A stretch of DNA of 35,058 bases from Desulfobulbales bacterium (GTDB taxonomy: Bacteria; Desulfobacterota; Desulfobulbia; Desulfobulbales; JAGXFP01), in contig JARGFN010000005.1 of NCBI GenBank assembly GCA_029210665.1, forward strand, positions 1-35,058. The letters run 5' to 3'. A program made the translations under genes and the position numbers. The notes beneath the pieces were generated by a model. It searched no databases and had not been told where the DNA came from. It was given only the letters and a program-made list of their open reading frames with translations. The stretch's first letter is position 1. Each line of letters begins with the position of its first letter. Of this stretch, positions 14,336 to 22,721 are shown piece by piece.

Positions 14336-14875
14336 TTACCGAGACTCCAGGATCACTTCATCGCCCCCCGCCTTTTCCTTAAGAAGGACATCGATCCGTT
14401 CATGGTCCTCGACCTTGACATGCATGCCGACGAAATCGGGCTGAATCGGCAGTTCGCGCCCGCCCCGATCAACCAGAACCGCCAGCTGAATGACCATGGG
14501 CCGCCCGAAGTCCATGATGGCATCAAGGGCCGCCCGGATGGTGCGGCCGGTGAACAGGACATCGTCGACCAGAACCATGGTGCAGCACTCAACCGGGAAG
14601 TTGAGGTCGGTGGTCTTGACGATCGGACTCTGGCTCGCCATGCTCCAGTCATCCCGGTAGAGGGTGATATCGAGACTGCCGAACGGCACCTCGACGTTCT
14701 CCCGGTTTTTGATCAACTCCTTGATCCGTTCGGCCAGATAGACCCCGCCGGTATGGATGCCGACAATCGCCAGGTTATTGACATTACGGTTGCGCTCAAC
14801 GATCTGGAGAGCGATTCTGGACAGGGCCAGATCGATATCGCCGGCGGTCATTATCTGCTGTTTTTCACTTTTCAT
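14336..14875 (-). CDS. pyrR: PyrR bifunctional regulator / uracil phosphoribosyltransferase
   Basis: A 179-residue phosphoribosyltransferase-fold protein. The PRPP loop is VLVDDVLFTGRTIRAALD (about residues 101-118). Other family stretches are LAIVGIHTGGVYLAERI, VPFGSLDITLYRDDW and QLAVLVDRGGRELPIQPDFVG. In Firmicutes it binds pyr mRNA leaders and also makes UMP from uracil and PRPP. In this lineage the enzyme role is safer, since no pyr operon or attenuator adjoins it. It follows purN by 18 nt, linking pyrimidine salvage to purine synthesis. The GGAAGG directly before ATG 14875 is too close to be ideal, so ATG 14851 is a possible alternative start. Confidence 0.93.
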   Translation of the reverse strand: MKSEKQQIMTAGDIDLALSRIALQIVERNRNVNNLAIVGIHTGGVYLAERIKELIKNRENVEVPFGSLDITLYRDDWSMASQSPIVKTTDLNFPVECCTMVLVDDVLFTGRTIRAALDAIMDFGRPMVIQLAVLVDRGGRELPIQPDFVGMHVKVEDHERIDVLLKEKAGGDEVILESR

Positions 14876-14893
14876 CCTTCCAGGCCCTCTCTA

Positions 14894-15460
14894 TTATTTC
14901 CAGAAATAATCAATACCCTTGTCGATCACCAGATTAACCGCTTCCGGAAAAGCCTCGCACTCGGCCTCGAAAACCCGGGCGGCAATATCGGCCGGGGTGT
15001 CCGCTTCCTCGACCGGCACGCATCTCTGGACAATGATCGGGCCCTCATCGTAAACCTCGTTGGCGAAATGGACCGTGCAGCCGGAAACCTTGACCCCGCG
15101 CGCCTTAACGGCCCGGTGGACGCGCATCCCGTAATAGCCGGCCCCGCAAAAGGAGGGGATCAGGGCGGGATGGATGTTCAACACCGATCTGCCCAGGCGC
15201 GGCGGCGGCTGATAGAGTTTCAGAAAACCGGCCAGGAGGATCAGATCGACATCGTAGTCAGCGATGATCCGGTTGATCTCGTCGTTATCCGGGGCGTGAT
15301 AGGCCGGATAACCGTAGCCCGCCGCCTTTTCGAGGCCGAGAACATTATCGACGTTGGAGATGACCACCTCGATCGAGCCCAGCATCTCCCCCGCCGCGAT
15401 TTTTTCGTGAAAATTATCCAGGGTCCGGCCGCTGCCGGACAGCAATACCGCCATTTTCAT
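14894..15460 (-). CDS. purN: Phosphoribosylglycinamide formyltransferase
   Basis: A 188-residue GAR transformylase, transferring a formyl group from 10-formyl-THF in the third step of purine synthesis. Visible motifs: LLSGSGRTLDNF (phosphate binding), LAGFLKLY, NIHPALIPSFCG (catalytic Asn and His), and GCTVHFANEVYDEGPII with the catalytic Asp. I chose ATG 15460 because GGAGAAAGG precedes it closely; the frame runs 17 codons further upstream. The HPALIPSFCG version differs slightly from E. coli HPSLLPKYPG but occurs in related anaerobes. It sits between an IMP cyclohydrolase gene and pyrR. Confidence 0.93.
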   Translation of the reverse strand: MKMAVLLSGSGRTLDNFHEKIAAGEMLGSIEVVISNVDNVLGLEKAAGYGYPAYHAPDNDEINRIIADYDVDLILLAGFLKLYQPPPRLGRSVLNIHPALIPSFCGAGYYGMRVHRAVKARGVKVSGCTVHFANEVYDEGPIIVQRCVPVEEADTPADIAARVFEAECEAFPEAVNLVIDKGIDYFWK

Positions 15461-15482
15461 GCCTTTCTCCCAACTAATTAAA

Positions 15483-15550
15483 GCAGACTCAAGACTAAAA
15501 ACTAGATTCAAAATTCAAGACTTAAAGTTTGTCCCTTGTCCCTTGAACTT
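15483..15550. repeat. Low-complexity intergenic tract before purN
   Basis: Contains AAGACTAAAAACTAGATTCA followed by AAATTCAAGACTTAAAG, then a tandem GTCCCTT GTCCCTT and TTTCCCTT. Such tracts recur between genes in many bacterial genomes. It fills most of the 95-nt gap between the IMP cyclohydrolase gene and purN. Confidence 0.4.
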
Positions 15551-15555
15551 TTCCC

Positions 15556-16170
15556 TTAAGCAAGTTCGGGGTGACTATCGATATCCACCTTGTCCAGCCA
15601 GGCGGATATCGCCATATCGTAACGGCTGGTAAGGGCGAAAACCTTGGCGGCCAACCGGAACCGGGTCTTCAGGGTGGTATTGCCGGTCTCATTGATCTCG
15701 CTGATTATCAGAGGATAATCACCCGGATCGACCAGCACGGTGACGTCGGCATAGTTTTTGGCCGCCGAGCGGAGCATGGCCGGACCGCCGATGTCGATAT
15801 TTTCGATGGCGGAGGCCAGGGTGCAGTTGGGATCGGCAACGGTCTTCTCGAAGGCATAGAGGTTGACGGCAACCAGGTCGATGGGCAGAAGACCGTGGGC
15901 CTCCATCTGCGCCAAGTGGTCGGGATCGCTCTTTCGGGCCAGAATGCCGCCGTGGACCTTGGGGTGCAGGGTCTTGACCCGGCCATCGAGCATTTCGGGG
16001 AAACCGGTGAACTCGGAGACATCCTTGACCGTTATGCCCTCTTCACGCATTTTTTTGGCGGTGCCGCCGGTGGAAAGGATTTCGACTCCCAGCGCCTCAA
16101 GCTGCCGGGCAAAATATTCGATCCCCGATTTATCAGTGAGGCTGATAAGCGCCCTTTCGATCTTCCGCAT
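15556..16170 (-). CDS. purH: Free-standing IMP cyclohydrolase (PurH N-terminal domain only)
   Basis: A 204-residue protein corresponding to the MGS-like IMP cyclohydrolase half of PurH, which closes FAICAR to IMP. Motifs: [72 protein letters not shown] and [25 protein letters not shown]. It stops after [12 protein letters not shown], where normal PurH (about 520 aa) enters the AICAR formyltransferase domain. No continuation of that domain is present downstream, so the ending looks natural rather than frameshifted. The formyltransferase must be a separate protein elsewhere. Start ATG 16170 is supported by AGGAG 8 nt upstream; a longer frame begins at 16251. Confidence 0.9.
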   Translation of the reverse strand: MRKIERALISLTDKSGIEYFARQLEALGVEILSTGGTAKKMREEGITVKDVSEFTGFPEMLDGRVKTLHPKVHGGILARKSDPDHLAQMEAHGLLPIDLVAVNLYAFEKTVADPNCTLASAIENIDIGGPAMLRSAAKNYADVTVLVDPGDYPLIISEINETGNTTLKTRFRLAAKVFALTSRYDMAISAWLDKVDIDSHPELA

Positions 16171-16269
16171 GGTTAATTCTCCTAAAAATAAATTCAAAGT
16201 TGATGAGTTCGCAAAAAATCTAAATCGAACCGGTTCAGGCAACGCCGCCATATCCCTGGCGGGCCCGGA

Positions 16270-16680
16270 TCAATCATCAGCGATATTCCTGATGAATTTT
16301 CTGATCAAACGCCGGTCCCTCTTGCCCGGTTTGCGCAACGGACCCTTACCGCCGGCCGTAGCCATAAGCCGCCGCTCTTCCCGCCCCTGGAGCCGCGCCT
16401 CGATACTGGCTTCGGTTTCCTCGTACAGGGTCCGGGCCAGAGCAGCCGGGCCCCGGCGGTCATGCAGAGCGGTGACGAAAACCACAAATTCGTCATTACC
16501 CCGGGTGATCCTTAATTCATCACCGGTTTTAACCGGCCTGGCCGGTTTGGCCCGCTCGCCGTTGACATGCACATGCCCGCCGGTAACGGCTCGGGCGGCT
16601 AAAGCCCTGGTCTTGAAGAACCGGGCCGCCCACAACCACTTGTCGACCCTGATCTTTAATTCCTGATCGCTTTCACTCAA
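16270..16680 (-). CDS. hslR: RNA-binding S4 domain protein, Hsp15-like
   Basis: A 136-residue protein with an N-terminal S4 RNA-binding domain (IRVDKWLWAARFFKTRALAARAV through HVNGERAKPARPVKTGDELRI, residues 10-58). It has a basic C-terminal tail (RRLMATAGGKGPLRKPGKRDRRLIRKFI). This matches Hsp15, which binds free 50S subunits carrying stalled nascent chains and helps their recycling. The start is TTG 16680; no ATG lies early in the frame. It is the first gene of the minus-strand run to purH, purN and pyrR, separated from purH by 99 nt that contains a family D fragment (16202-16227). Confidence 0.88.
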   Translation of the reverse strand: MSESDQELKIRVDKWLWAARFFKTRALAARAVTGGHVHVNGERAKPARPVKTGDELRITRGNDEFVVFVTALHDRRGPAALARTLYEETEASIEARLQGREERRLMATAGGKGPLRKPGKRDRRLIRKFIRNIADD

Positions 16681-16785
16681 TTTAAAAATCCATCGCCATA
16701 ATCAAGATCACTTTAACATAACTACCTTGCCACTTCCAGAAATGGCTCCACCACCGGCGGCAAAAGAGCACTTTTATTATTACCA

Positions 16786-16826
16786 ATCACGGGATAAGGC
16801 GCCAAGGGTTGGCCAATCCCCCAGCC
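16786..16826 (-). repeat. Family C repeat, copy 3 (reverse)
   Basis: Reverse complement of the family C core: ATCACGGGATAAGGCGCC followed by AAGGGTTGGCCAATCCCC. It ends directly at the left end of family B copy 2, the same pairing as at 18162-18323. Confidence 0.65.
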
Positions 16827-16827
16827 G

Positions 16828-16934
16828 GTAAGCGATCACAGGGGGCCGGAGATGCAAGGCATCGGCCTGCGAGGTGTACTGGTGTACCTGAGCAGGCCGA
16901 TAACACAGCAGATCGGTGCCCTGAGATCGCTTAC
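16828..16934. repeat. Family B palindromic element, copy 2
   Basis: Ends GTAAGCGATCACAGGG and CCCTGAGATCGCTTAC (one mismatch over 16). The interior differs from copies 1 and 3 and has its own inverted pair, ATCGGCCTGCGAGGTGTAC and GTGTACCTGAGCAGGCCGAT. Together with repeat C it fills the 318-nt gap 16681-16998, which has no gene. Confidence 0.8.
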
Positions 16935-16998
16935 CTTTTATTCGGTCCGCGAGAAGCCGGACTGGACAGTATAAAAAAAAAACGTTAGATTCGCGGGC

Positions 16999-17736
16999 AT
17001 GAAACTAAAGAGTGTCGGCATCGAAAACATCAGCTATCCCGTGAAGATCCGCCAGAAAAAGGGGGGCCATCAGGATACAGTCGCCACTATCGATCTGCGG
17101 GTTAACCTGCCGCGGTCTTACCGGGAAACCTGCGTCTCCACCTTCATCAGGATCCTGAACAAGTATCAGGATGACTTGAGTGTGACCATCTTCCCCGACC
17201 TGATCCAGGAGGTCAAGCAGGAACTGAGCGCCGTTTCGGCCGGCATGGAGATGACCTTTCCCTATTTCATCGAAAAAACCGCGCCGGTCAGCAACACCAA
17301 GAGCCTGATGGAATATCGCTGCCGCTTCACCTGCGGGGTCGATGCCGTCAACGATCTGATCCTGTCGGTCTGGGTGCCGGTGACCACGCTCTGCCCCTGT
17401 TCCAAGGAGATCAGCGCTTACGGGGCCCATAACCAGAGGGCCGAAATCAACCTCAACATCCGCCACCGTAAATTCATCTGGGTCGAAGACCTGATCGACA
17501 TGATCGAGTCGACCGCCTCCTGCGAGGTTTTCGCGCTGCTGAAAAGACCGGATGAAAAATTCGTCACCGAGCAGGCTTATCTTAATCCGATGTTCGTCGA
17601 GGACGTGGTACGCAAGGTGGCGGAGAATGCCCTGGCCGACCCCGATATCACCTGGTTTTCCGCCGGCGTGGAAAGTTTCGAATCTATTCACAAGCACAGC
17701 GCCTACGCCTATATCGACAGCAATGAGTTAAGGTAA
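16999..17736 (+). CDS. folE2: GTP cyclohydrolase FolE2 (type IB)
   Basis: A 245-residue COG1469 enzyme that converts GTP to 7,8-dihydroneopterin triphosphate, the first folate step. It is structurally distinct from zinc-dependent FolE and can use other metals. Signature seen: TTLCPCSKEISAYGAHNQR (129-147) with the metal/catalytic Cys, plus VGIENISYPVKI near the N-terminus and an acidic ligand region VTEQAYLNPMFVEDVVR. Length is a little shorter than the typical 260-300. The ribosome-binding site is weak. Upstream lies family B copy 2 and a 10-A run; the cytochrome gene follows after about 96 nt with its own strong ribosome-binding site. Confidence 0.93.
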   Translation: MKLKSVGIENISYPVKIRQKKGGHQDTVATIDLRVNLPRSYRETCVSTFIRILNKYQDDLSVTIFPDLIQEVKQELSAVSAGMEMTFPYFIEKTAPVSNTKSLMEYRCRFTCGVDAVNDLILSVWVPVTTLCPCSKEISAYGAHNQRAEINLNIRHRKFIWVEDLIDMIESTASCEVFALLKRPDEKFVTEQAYLNPMFVEDVVRKVAENALADPDITWFSAGVESFESIHKHSAYAYIDSNELR

Positions 17737-17832
17737 CGATACCCGGCCTAACTTTTTTCTTGCAATCCCTCGTGAAATGCCTTACTCAGAGTAAGACCTA
17801 CCACTTATTAATTTTTTTCAAAGGAGAGGAGC

Positions 17833-18153
17833 ATGAAAAAGATCTATCTGTTGACGGTTTTACTGGCCGGGGCAATCCTGTTGATCGGCGGGCAGGCGAT
17901 GGCCGCAAAAAGCTCGGCGGAACTGGGCAAGGAGCTTTTCAACGATCCCACCCTGGGCGGCTCGCCGAACGACAAGACCTGCAACAGCTGTCACCCCGGC
18001 GGCGAAGGTCTGGAAAAAGCGGCGGACAACAAAAAACTGGTAAAAGTTATCAACCAATGCGTCACCGGCCCCCTTGAGGGCAATAAAATCGACGGGCGCA
18101 GCGTCGAGATGCGTTCATTAAAGATGTACATCCAGAGTCTGGCCGCCGAATAA
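17833..18153 (+). CDS. Periplasmic monoheme cytochrome c
   Basis: A 106-residue secreted cytochrome. A signal peptide covers about residues 1-24 (MKKIYLLTVLLAGAILLIGG, cut near AMA-A). The single heme site is CNSCH (50-54), preceded by LGKELFNDPTLGGSPNDKT, a typical class I start. A C-terminal Met in RSLKMYIQSLAAE or VEM could be the axial ligand. AGGAGAGGAG precedes ATG 17833. Such small cytochromes carry electrons between periplasmic partners in sulfate- or metal-reducing bacteria; the partner is unknown. The gene is followed immediately by palindromic repeats B and C. Confidence 0.9.
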   Translation: MKKIYLLTVLLAGAILLIGGQAMAAKSSAELGKELFNDPTLGGSPNDKTCNSCHPGGEGLEKAADNKKLVKVINQCVTGPLEGNKIDGRSVEMRSLKMYIQSLAAE

Positions 18154-18161
18154 ACGACAAG

Positions 18162-18271
18162 GTAAGCGATCACAGGGCACCACATCTTGCGGCGATCGGC
18201 CCGGCTCACGTACACAATGTACGCATCGCCGTCCCCCTTACCACAACCTGCGGCACCCTGTGATCGCTTAC
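18162..18271. repeat. Family B palindromic element, copy 3
   Basis: Perfect 16-bp ends GTAAGCGATCACAGGG and CCCTGTGATCGCTTAC, with centre CACGTACACAATGTACGCAT. The interior is the reverse complement of copy 1 with scattered, often paired changes. It starts 9 bp after the cytochrome stop and could serve as an mRNA-stabilising or terminating hairpin. Confidence 0.85.
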
Positions 18272-18273
18272 AG

Positions 18274-18323
18274 GATGGGAGAATGGCCGAACCTGGGCGT
18301 CTCATCCCGTGATCGGTTACACG
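18274..18323 (+). repeat. Family C repeat, copy 2
   Basis: Contains GGGAGAATGGCCGAACCTGG and ATCCCGTGATCGGTTACACG, closely matching 9955-10005. It directly abuts family B copy 3. Confidence 0.75.
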
Positions 18324-18356
18324 ACAAGGGCGGAGCACAATGCGCTCCGCCCTTGT
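18324..18356 (-). terminator. Strong hairpin after the outer-membrane gene
   Basis: A perfect 13-bp stem ACAAGGGCGGAGC / GCTCCGCCCTTGT around a 7-nt loop, 26 nt past the stop of the minus-strand barrel gene. There is no T-run on either strand, so it may act as a Rho-independent-like block or an mRNA 3' stabiliser rather than a classical terminator. Confidence 0.55.
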
Positions 18357-18382
18357 CCGCCTGACCGGCCAATCGCGCGGGA

Positions 18383-19153
18383 TCAGAACTGCAGGCCGCC
18401 CTCCACAAAGGGACCGGAGATGGTGATATCGGCCAGCACATCGTCTTCGTCAATACTCAAATCCTCGTAACGCCAGCCGATCGCGCCAAAGGCCGGTCCG
18501 AAAAAGCGGTACTTGAGCCGGGCGATCAGGTCGTAATAGTGATTGCCGCTGTAGGCGATCCCCCGGAGCTCACCCTCCAGGGCCAGCTTGTCGGTCGGTT
18601 TAAGCTGGACCGACAGATAACCCATGGGGACGTAAAAGGTCTCGTCCACCGAATCCTCTTTCCCAAGCCCCGCTTTGTCCCTGACTACCATGTCGATCTC
18701 CAGGCGGCGGACATTAATGCCGAGATCGATGCCGAGGGTGCCGAGGGAGGCGACTCCGGTCAACGGCACTCCGTAATAGAGGGCCAGATCGTAGTGATCC
18801 AGTCTGGCCTTGGAATAAAAAGGAACGTTAGCGTCAATCTCCGCATCGCCGAACTTGAATTTGACGTCTTTATTGCCGTCCCCTTCAAATTCCATCGGGG
18901 TTGCCAGAAAATAGACATTGGGCAGCACCGGCAGATCGAGCTTGATCCGCCCGAAATAACGGTCCTCGTCATCGTAGCCCGCCTCCCGGTCGAGATCCAC
19001 TCTGTCGCCGATCAGAGGACTTTTATAGGAGAGCTCCCCATCCAGCCCCTGCGCCCAGCCCCCCACCGCCACTTCGACACCGACGGCGGCGGCATTAGTT
19101 GCCGCGAAGAGCAGCAAACCCGATCCCAACAAAATCCCTGTAAAGATTTTCAT
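18383..19153 (-). CDS. TIGR04219-family outer-membrane beta-barrel protein
   Basis: A 256-residue predicted outer-membrane protein. A signal peptide spans about residues 1-23 (MKIFTGILLGSGLLLFAATN, cleaved after AAA). The rest alternates hydrophobic and polar residues as in barrel strands and ends in a C-terminal aromatic, GGLQF, the usual recognition signal for barrel assembly. Family resemblance is to TIGR04219 (VEVAVGGWAQGLDGELSYK ... DLDREAGYDDEDRYFGRIKLDLPVLPNVYF). AGGGAGGAA sits before ATG 19153. Function of the family is unknown. It lies divergent from the CHASE2-kinase gene, with a 149-bp AT-rich gap between. Confidence 0.85.
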   Translation of the reverse strand: MKIFTGILLGSGLLLFAATNAAAVGVEVAVGGWAQGLDGELSYKSPLIGDRVDLDREAGYDDEDRYFGRIKLDLPVLPNVYFLATPMEFEGDGNKDVKFKFGDAEIDANVPFYSKARLDHYDLALYYGVPLTGVASLGTLGIDLGINVRRLEIDMVVRDKAGLGKEDSVDETFYVPMGYLSVQLKPTDKLALEGELRGIAYSGNHYYDLIARLKYRFFGPAFGAIGWRYEDLSIDEDDVLADITISGPFVEGGLQF

Positions 19154-19302
19154 GGAAGTTCCTCCCTAAAAAAATAATTCGTCAACAAGCTCATCTCTTG
19201 CCCGAAAGCCACTCAAATGTTAGCATAGGCTCATTATCATTACTTTAATATCTTATCAGGTCAAGCACTTTACTCCCTGCTGAACCGGAATCCCTTATAT
19301 AG

Positions 19303-21849
19303 ATGAAAAAAAAGCCCATCATCATACCGAACTGGTTAATCTGTCTGATAATCACCCTTCCGCTGCTGGCGGGAATGCTCGGCGGTTACGCACCATTGAA
19401 TTTCTTCGATCTGAAGGTATACGATCTCCTGTCGAGGCTGCGCCAACGGGACGAGCCGAGCCCGGTGGCGATTATCGAGATCGACCGAAAAAGCATGGAG
19501 GCAATCGGCCCCTGGCCCTGGCCCCGTTCCTACATGGCCGATCTGGTCAACAAAGTTTCCGAGGCCGAGGCGAAAGCCGTCGGAATCGACATTCTCTATC
19601 CGGGCAAGATCGTCAACCCGGCCCTTGACGAAATAAACAACCTGCGCCAGGCTCTCGGCAAAATCGCGGACGGCGGGGAGAACCTGGTCCGGGCCGATGC
19701 CCTCCTGGCCGAAACCGGCAAAAAGATCGATCACGATTCCCTTCTGGTCGCGGCGATCAAACCGGCCAAAAACATCGTGCTGGCCCTGAAATTCGACTGG
19801 GACCCTGAAACCGCCGCGCCACTGGAAATTCCCGGCTGGCTGAAAAAAAACACCCTGGACGCACCCCCCCCCTCCTACAAACCGCAACAATTGCTCAAGG
19901 GGTTCCGCAATCCCCTGCTGGCCTTCAGGCCGCACCGCTCTCCCCAAACCATTGAAATACCCTTTCGAGACCTGGCCGCGGTAGCGAGCCGTTACGGTCA
20001 CGTAAACCATGAATCCGACCCGGACGGCATCACGCGGCGGGAGGCCCTGCTGATCTACTACCAGGGACAGCTGTTCCCCTCCCTTGCCCTGCAGATGGCG
20101 CTCGCCTACACGGATCATCAATTTACCGAGGCACAATTCGTCAGCAGTTACGGGATCATCAAAGCCATCCGCTTCGGCAGCCAACAGGCGCCGCTTTCGC
20201 ATGATCTGAAGATGTTGATCGACTACAATGCCAGTCCCTTCACCATATCGCGGTTTTCCTTCGGTGAGGTTCTGGCCGGGAAAATTCCCAAAGGGGTGCT
20301 GGACGGCAAACTGGTGCTCGTCGGCATAACCGATCCCGCCTTGACCAGGATCTACCGCACCCCGACCGGCCTCGCTAAATCCGGCGTTGAAATCACCGCC
20401 GAGAGCGTGGAGAACCTCGTCAACCAGAGCTTCATCCAGCGGCCGGGCTGGGCCTGGTTTCTGGAATCGCTGGTTCTGCTTTATTTCGGCATCATCCTGT
20501 TGTACATAACCGATTGCCTGGATGCCAGACTCAGTCTGACCATTCTGGCCACTTTCCTGGTCTGCTGGTGGGGACTGGCCGCCTTCATGTTCATCAACAA
20601 CGGCCTGTGGTTCTACATCGTCCCGCATACCATCGCGGTGATTTCGGGATTCAGTCTGCAAAGGCTTAATCACTACCAGGCCGCACCCGGGAAAAAGATG
20701 GACGAACACACCGAAATGAACAAGATGCTGGGCCTCTCCTTTCAGGCCCAGGGGCTGCTCGATATGGCCTTCGACAGTTTCCGGAAGTGCTCCCTTAACG
20801 ACCATTCCGTCAAGGAATCGATTTATAATCTGGCCCTGGATTTCGAACGCAAACGGATGTTCAACAAGGCCGTTTCCGTTTATGAATATCTAGTGAAAGG
20901 CGGCAAGCACAAGGACGCCCACGAGAGGATCTGGCGGTTAAAGCGGGCGGAGGCCAAAACGATGGGCGGCGCGCCCGCGGGCGGCGACCGCTTCGAGAAA
21001 ACGGTTCTCTACAATAACGACACCCAGACCAGACCTACCCTGGGCCGCTATGAGGTGCTCAAGGAAATCGGCAAGGGGGCCATCGGCACCGTCTACCTGG
21101 GTCGGGATCCCAAGATCAATCGAAAAGTGGCGATCAAGACCCTGCGTTACGACGAATTGGACGAAGAGCAACTGGCGGATCTCAAGGAAAGGTTCTTCCG
21201 GGAGGCGGAGGCGGCCGGCCGGCTGAGTCATCCGAACATTGTCACCATTTACGACGCCGGTGAGGATTACGACATAACCTATATGGCCATGGAGTATCTG
21301 GACGGGCACGACCTGACCCGCCACTGTAAAAAGAATAACCTGCTGCCGATCAAGGTGGTCCTCAATATTATCATCCGGGTCGCTTTCGCCCTCGATTACG
21401 CCCATAAGCACAAGGTCATCCACCGCGACATCAAACCGGCGAACATCATGTTGACCGAGAAAGGCCATGTCAAGGTGACCGACTTCGGCATAGCCAGACT
21501 TACCACTGCCGACAGCACCCAGACCGGAGTAATCCTCGGCACCCCCAATTACATGTCGCCGGAGCAGGTCCTCGGCAAAAAGCTCGACGGACGTTCCGAC
21601 ATTTTCTCCCTGGGCGCGGTTCTCTACGAACTGCTGACCGGTGAAAAACCTTTCAAGAGTTCCAATATCGGCAATCTGATGCACAACATCGCCAGCGCCA
21701 AATTCCGCCCCGTTACCGAACTGCGGCCAGATACTCCGCCATGTTGCGACGCCATAGTCCGCCGGATGATGACCAAAAGCCGGGCCAAACGATTCAGCAA
21801 TGCGGGTGAGGTGGTCATCGAGGCACAAATGTGCATGGGGAAGCTGTGA
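19303..21849 (+). CDS. CHASE2-domain transmembrane Ser/Thr protein kinase
   Basis: An 848-residue membrane receptor kinase. Order: membrane segment about 11-29; periplasmic CHASE2 sensor about 35-370 (PLNFFDLKVYDLLSRLRQ; VAIIEIDRKSMEAIGPWPWPR; GKLVLVGITDP); three membrane segments about 384-457; a TPR-like linker about 475-550; then a Hanks-type kinase from about 582. Kinase motifs: GKGAIGTVYLG, VAIKTL (ATP Lys), HRDIKPANIM (catalytic Asp), TDFGIARL and GTPNYMSPEQV, all intact. It probably senses a periplasmic signal and phosphorylates Ser/Thr on cytoplasmic targets. A PP2C phosphatase gene follows after about 107 nt, forming a classic opposed pair. The CHASE2 ligand is unknown. Confidence 0.94.
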   Translation: MKKKPIIIPNWLICLIITLPLLAGMLGGYAPLNFFDLKVYDLLSRLRQRDEPSPVAIIEIDRKSMEAIGPWPWPRSYMADLVNKVSEAEAKAVGIDILYPGKIVNPALDEINNLRQALGKIADGGENLVRADALLAETGKKIDHDSLLVAAIKPAKNIVLALKFDWDPETAAPLEIPGWLKKNTLDAPPPSYKPQQLLKGFRNPLLAFRPHRSPQTIEIPFRDLAAVASRYGHVNHESDPDGITRREALLIYYQGQLFPSLALQMALAYTDHQFTEAQFVSSYGIIKAIRFGSQQAPLSHDLKMLIDYNASPFTISRFSFGEVLAGKIPKGVLDGKLVLVGITDPALTRIYRTPTGLAKSGVEITAESVENLVNQSFIQRPGWAWFLESLVLLYFGIILLYITDCLDARLSLTILATFLVCWWGLAAFMFINNGLWFYIVPHTIAVISGFSLQRLNHYQAAPGKKMDEHTEMNKMLGLSFQAQGLLDMAFDSFRKCSLNDHSVKESIYNLALDFERKRMFNKAVSVYEYLVKGGKHKDAHERIWRLKRAEAKTMGGAPAGGDRFEKTVLYNNDTQTRPTLGRYEVLKEIGKGAIGTVYLGRDPKINRKVAIKTLRYDELDEEQLADLKERFFREAEAAGRLSHPNIVTIYDAGEDYDITYMAMEYLDGHDLTRHCKKNNLLPIKVVLNIIIRVAFALDYAHKHKVIHRDIKPANIMLTEKGHVKVTDFGIARLTTADSTQTGVILGTPNYMSPEQVLGKKLDGRSDIFSLGAVLYELLTGEKPFKSSNIGNLMHNIASAKFRPVTELRPDTPPCCDAIVRRMMTKSRAKRFSNAGEVVIEAQMCMGKL

Positions 21850-21956
21850 GAAAAGAGACCGCGCCCTAAGACGGGACGCGTGCTGGCATGGCAGGGTCTT
21901 CCGGGTCCCTTAAATTAACGTTCGGAACAAAGCGGGCAAGATCGGGAGTTGCGCGG

Positions 21957-22721
21957 GTGAAATTCAAAGTATGCGGCCGGACCGATATCGGCATGAAACG
22001 CAACAGCAACGAAGACAGTTTTGCCATCGACCGGAAACTCGGCCTGTTCATCGTGGCGGACGGGATGGGGGGACATGCGGCCGGTGAAATAGCCAGCAAA
22101 ATGGCGATCGATGTAACAACGGATTACATCAAACGGACCATTACCACCGACGAACCCTACCTGACCGGCTTCAACAACCGATACTCCAGGGCCGGCAACC
22201 GCCTCTGCTCCGCTATAATCCTGGCCAACCAGCTGATCTCCGACACCGCCACCAACCGTCCGGATTGGCAGGGGATGGGCACCACCCTGGTCGCCGCCTG
22301 GCTTCCCGACCCCAAGATCCCCCTGCTGTCCATCGCCCATGTCGGGGACAGCAGGGCATATCTGCTCCGCTATGGCGAACTCCGGCAACTCACCCACGAT
22401 CATTCGCTGGTCGAGGAACAGCTGCGCAACGGGCTGATCAGCAAAAAAGAAGCCGACTCCTCCTCGATCAGGAACATGATCACCAGGGCCCTCGGTTTCC
22501 GGGATAGGGTCGAACCGGACATTGTCGAAACGGAAATCGAGCCGGGCGACAAACTGCTGCTCTGCTCCGATGGATTGAACTCGATGGTGACCGATGAAGA
22601 AATCCTGACGATCCTCAAGTTAACCGGGGGCCAGGAGGCAACCTGTCAGCAACTGATCGACACCGCCAACGCCAAGGGCGGCAAAGACAATATCACCGTG
22701 ATTATCGCAAATTTCCTTTAA
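21957..22721 (+). CDS. PP2C-type protein phosphatase (Stp1/PrpC-like)
   Basis: A 254-residue metal-dependent Ser/Thr phosphatase. All usual motifs are present: RNSNEDSF, LFIVADGMGGHAAGEIAS (metal-binding Asp and Gly), GMGTTLVAAW, IAHVGDSRAYLLR, LTHDHSLVEEQ, MITRALG, LLLCSDGLNSMVTD and GGKDNITVIIANF. It likely reverses phosphorylation by the upstream CHASE2 kinase. I chose GTG 21957, which has GGGAG 8 nt upstream and gives the standard family N-terminus (KFKVCGRTDIGMKR). An in-frame ATG at 21888 would add 23 residues. Its last 20 nt overlap the convergent nadD gene. Confidence 0.93.
   Translation: MKFKVCGRTDIGMKRNSNEDSFAIDRKLGLFIVADGMGGHAAGEIASKMAIDVTTDYIKRTITTDEPYLTGFNNRYSRAGNRLCSAIILANQLISDTATNRPDWQGMGTTLVAAWLPDPKIPLLSIAHVGDSRAYLLRYGELRQLTHDHSLVEEQLRNGLISKKEADSSSIRNMITRALGFRDRVEPDIVETEIEPGDKLLLCSDGLNSMVTDEEILTILKLTGGQEATCQQLIDTANAKGGKDNITVIIANFL

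Noticed and set aside
15556-16170. purH as a frameshifted pseudogene
   Set aside because: No formyltransferase-domain sequence follows in any frame before purN, and the domain ends at its natural boundary, so a free-standing enzyme is more likely.
19336-20805. A 489-codon open frame on the minus strand
   Set aside because: It is antisense to the CHASE2 part of the kinase gene and has no recognisable domain or ribosome-binding site.
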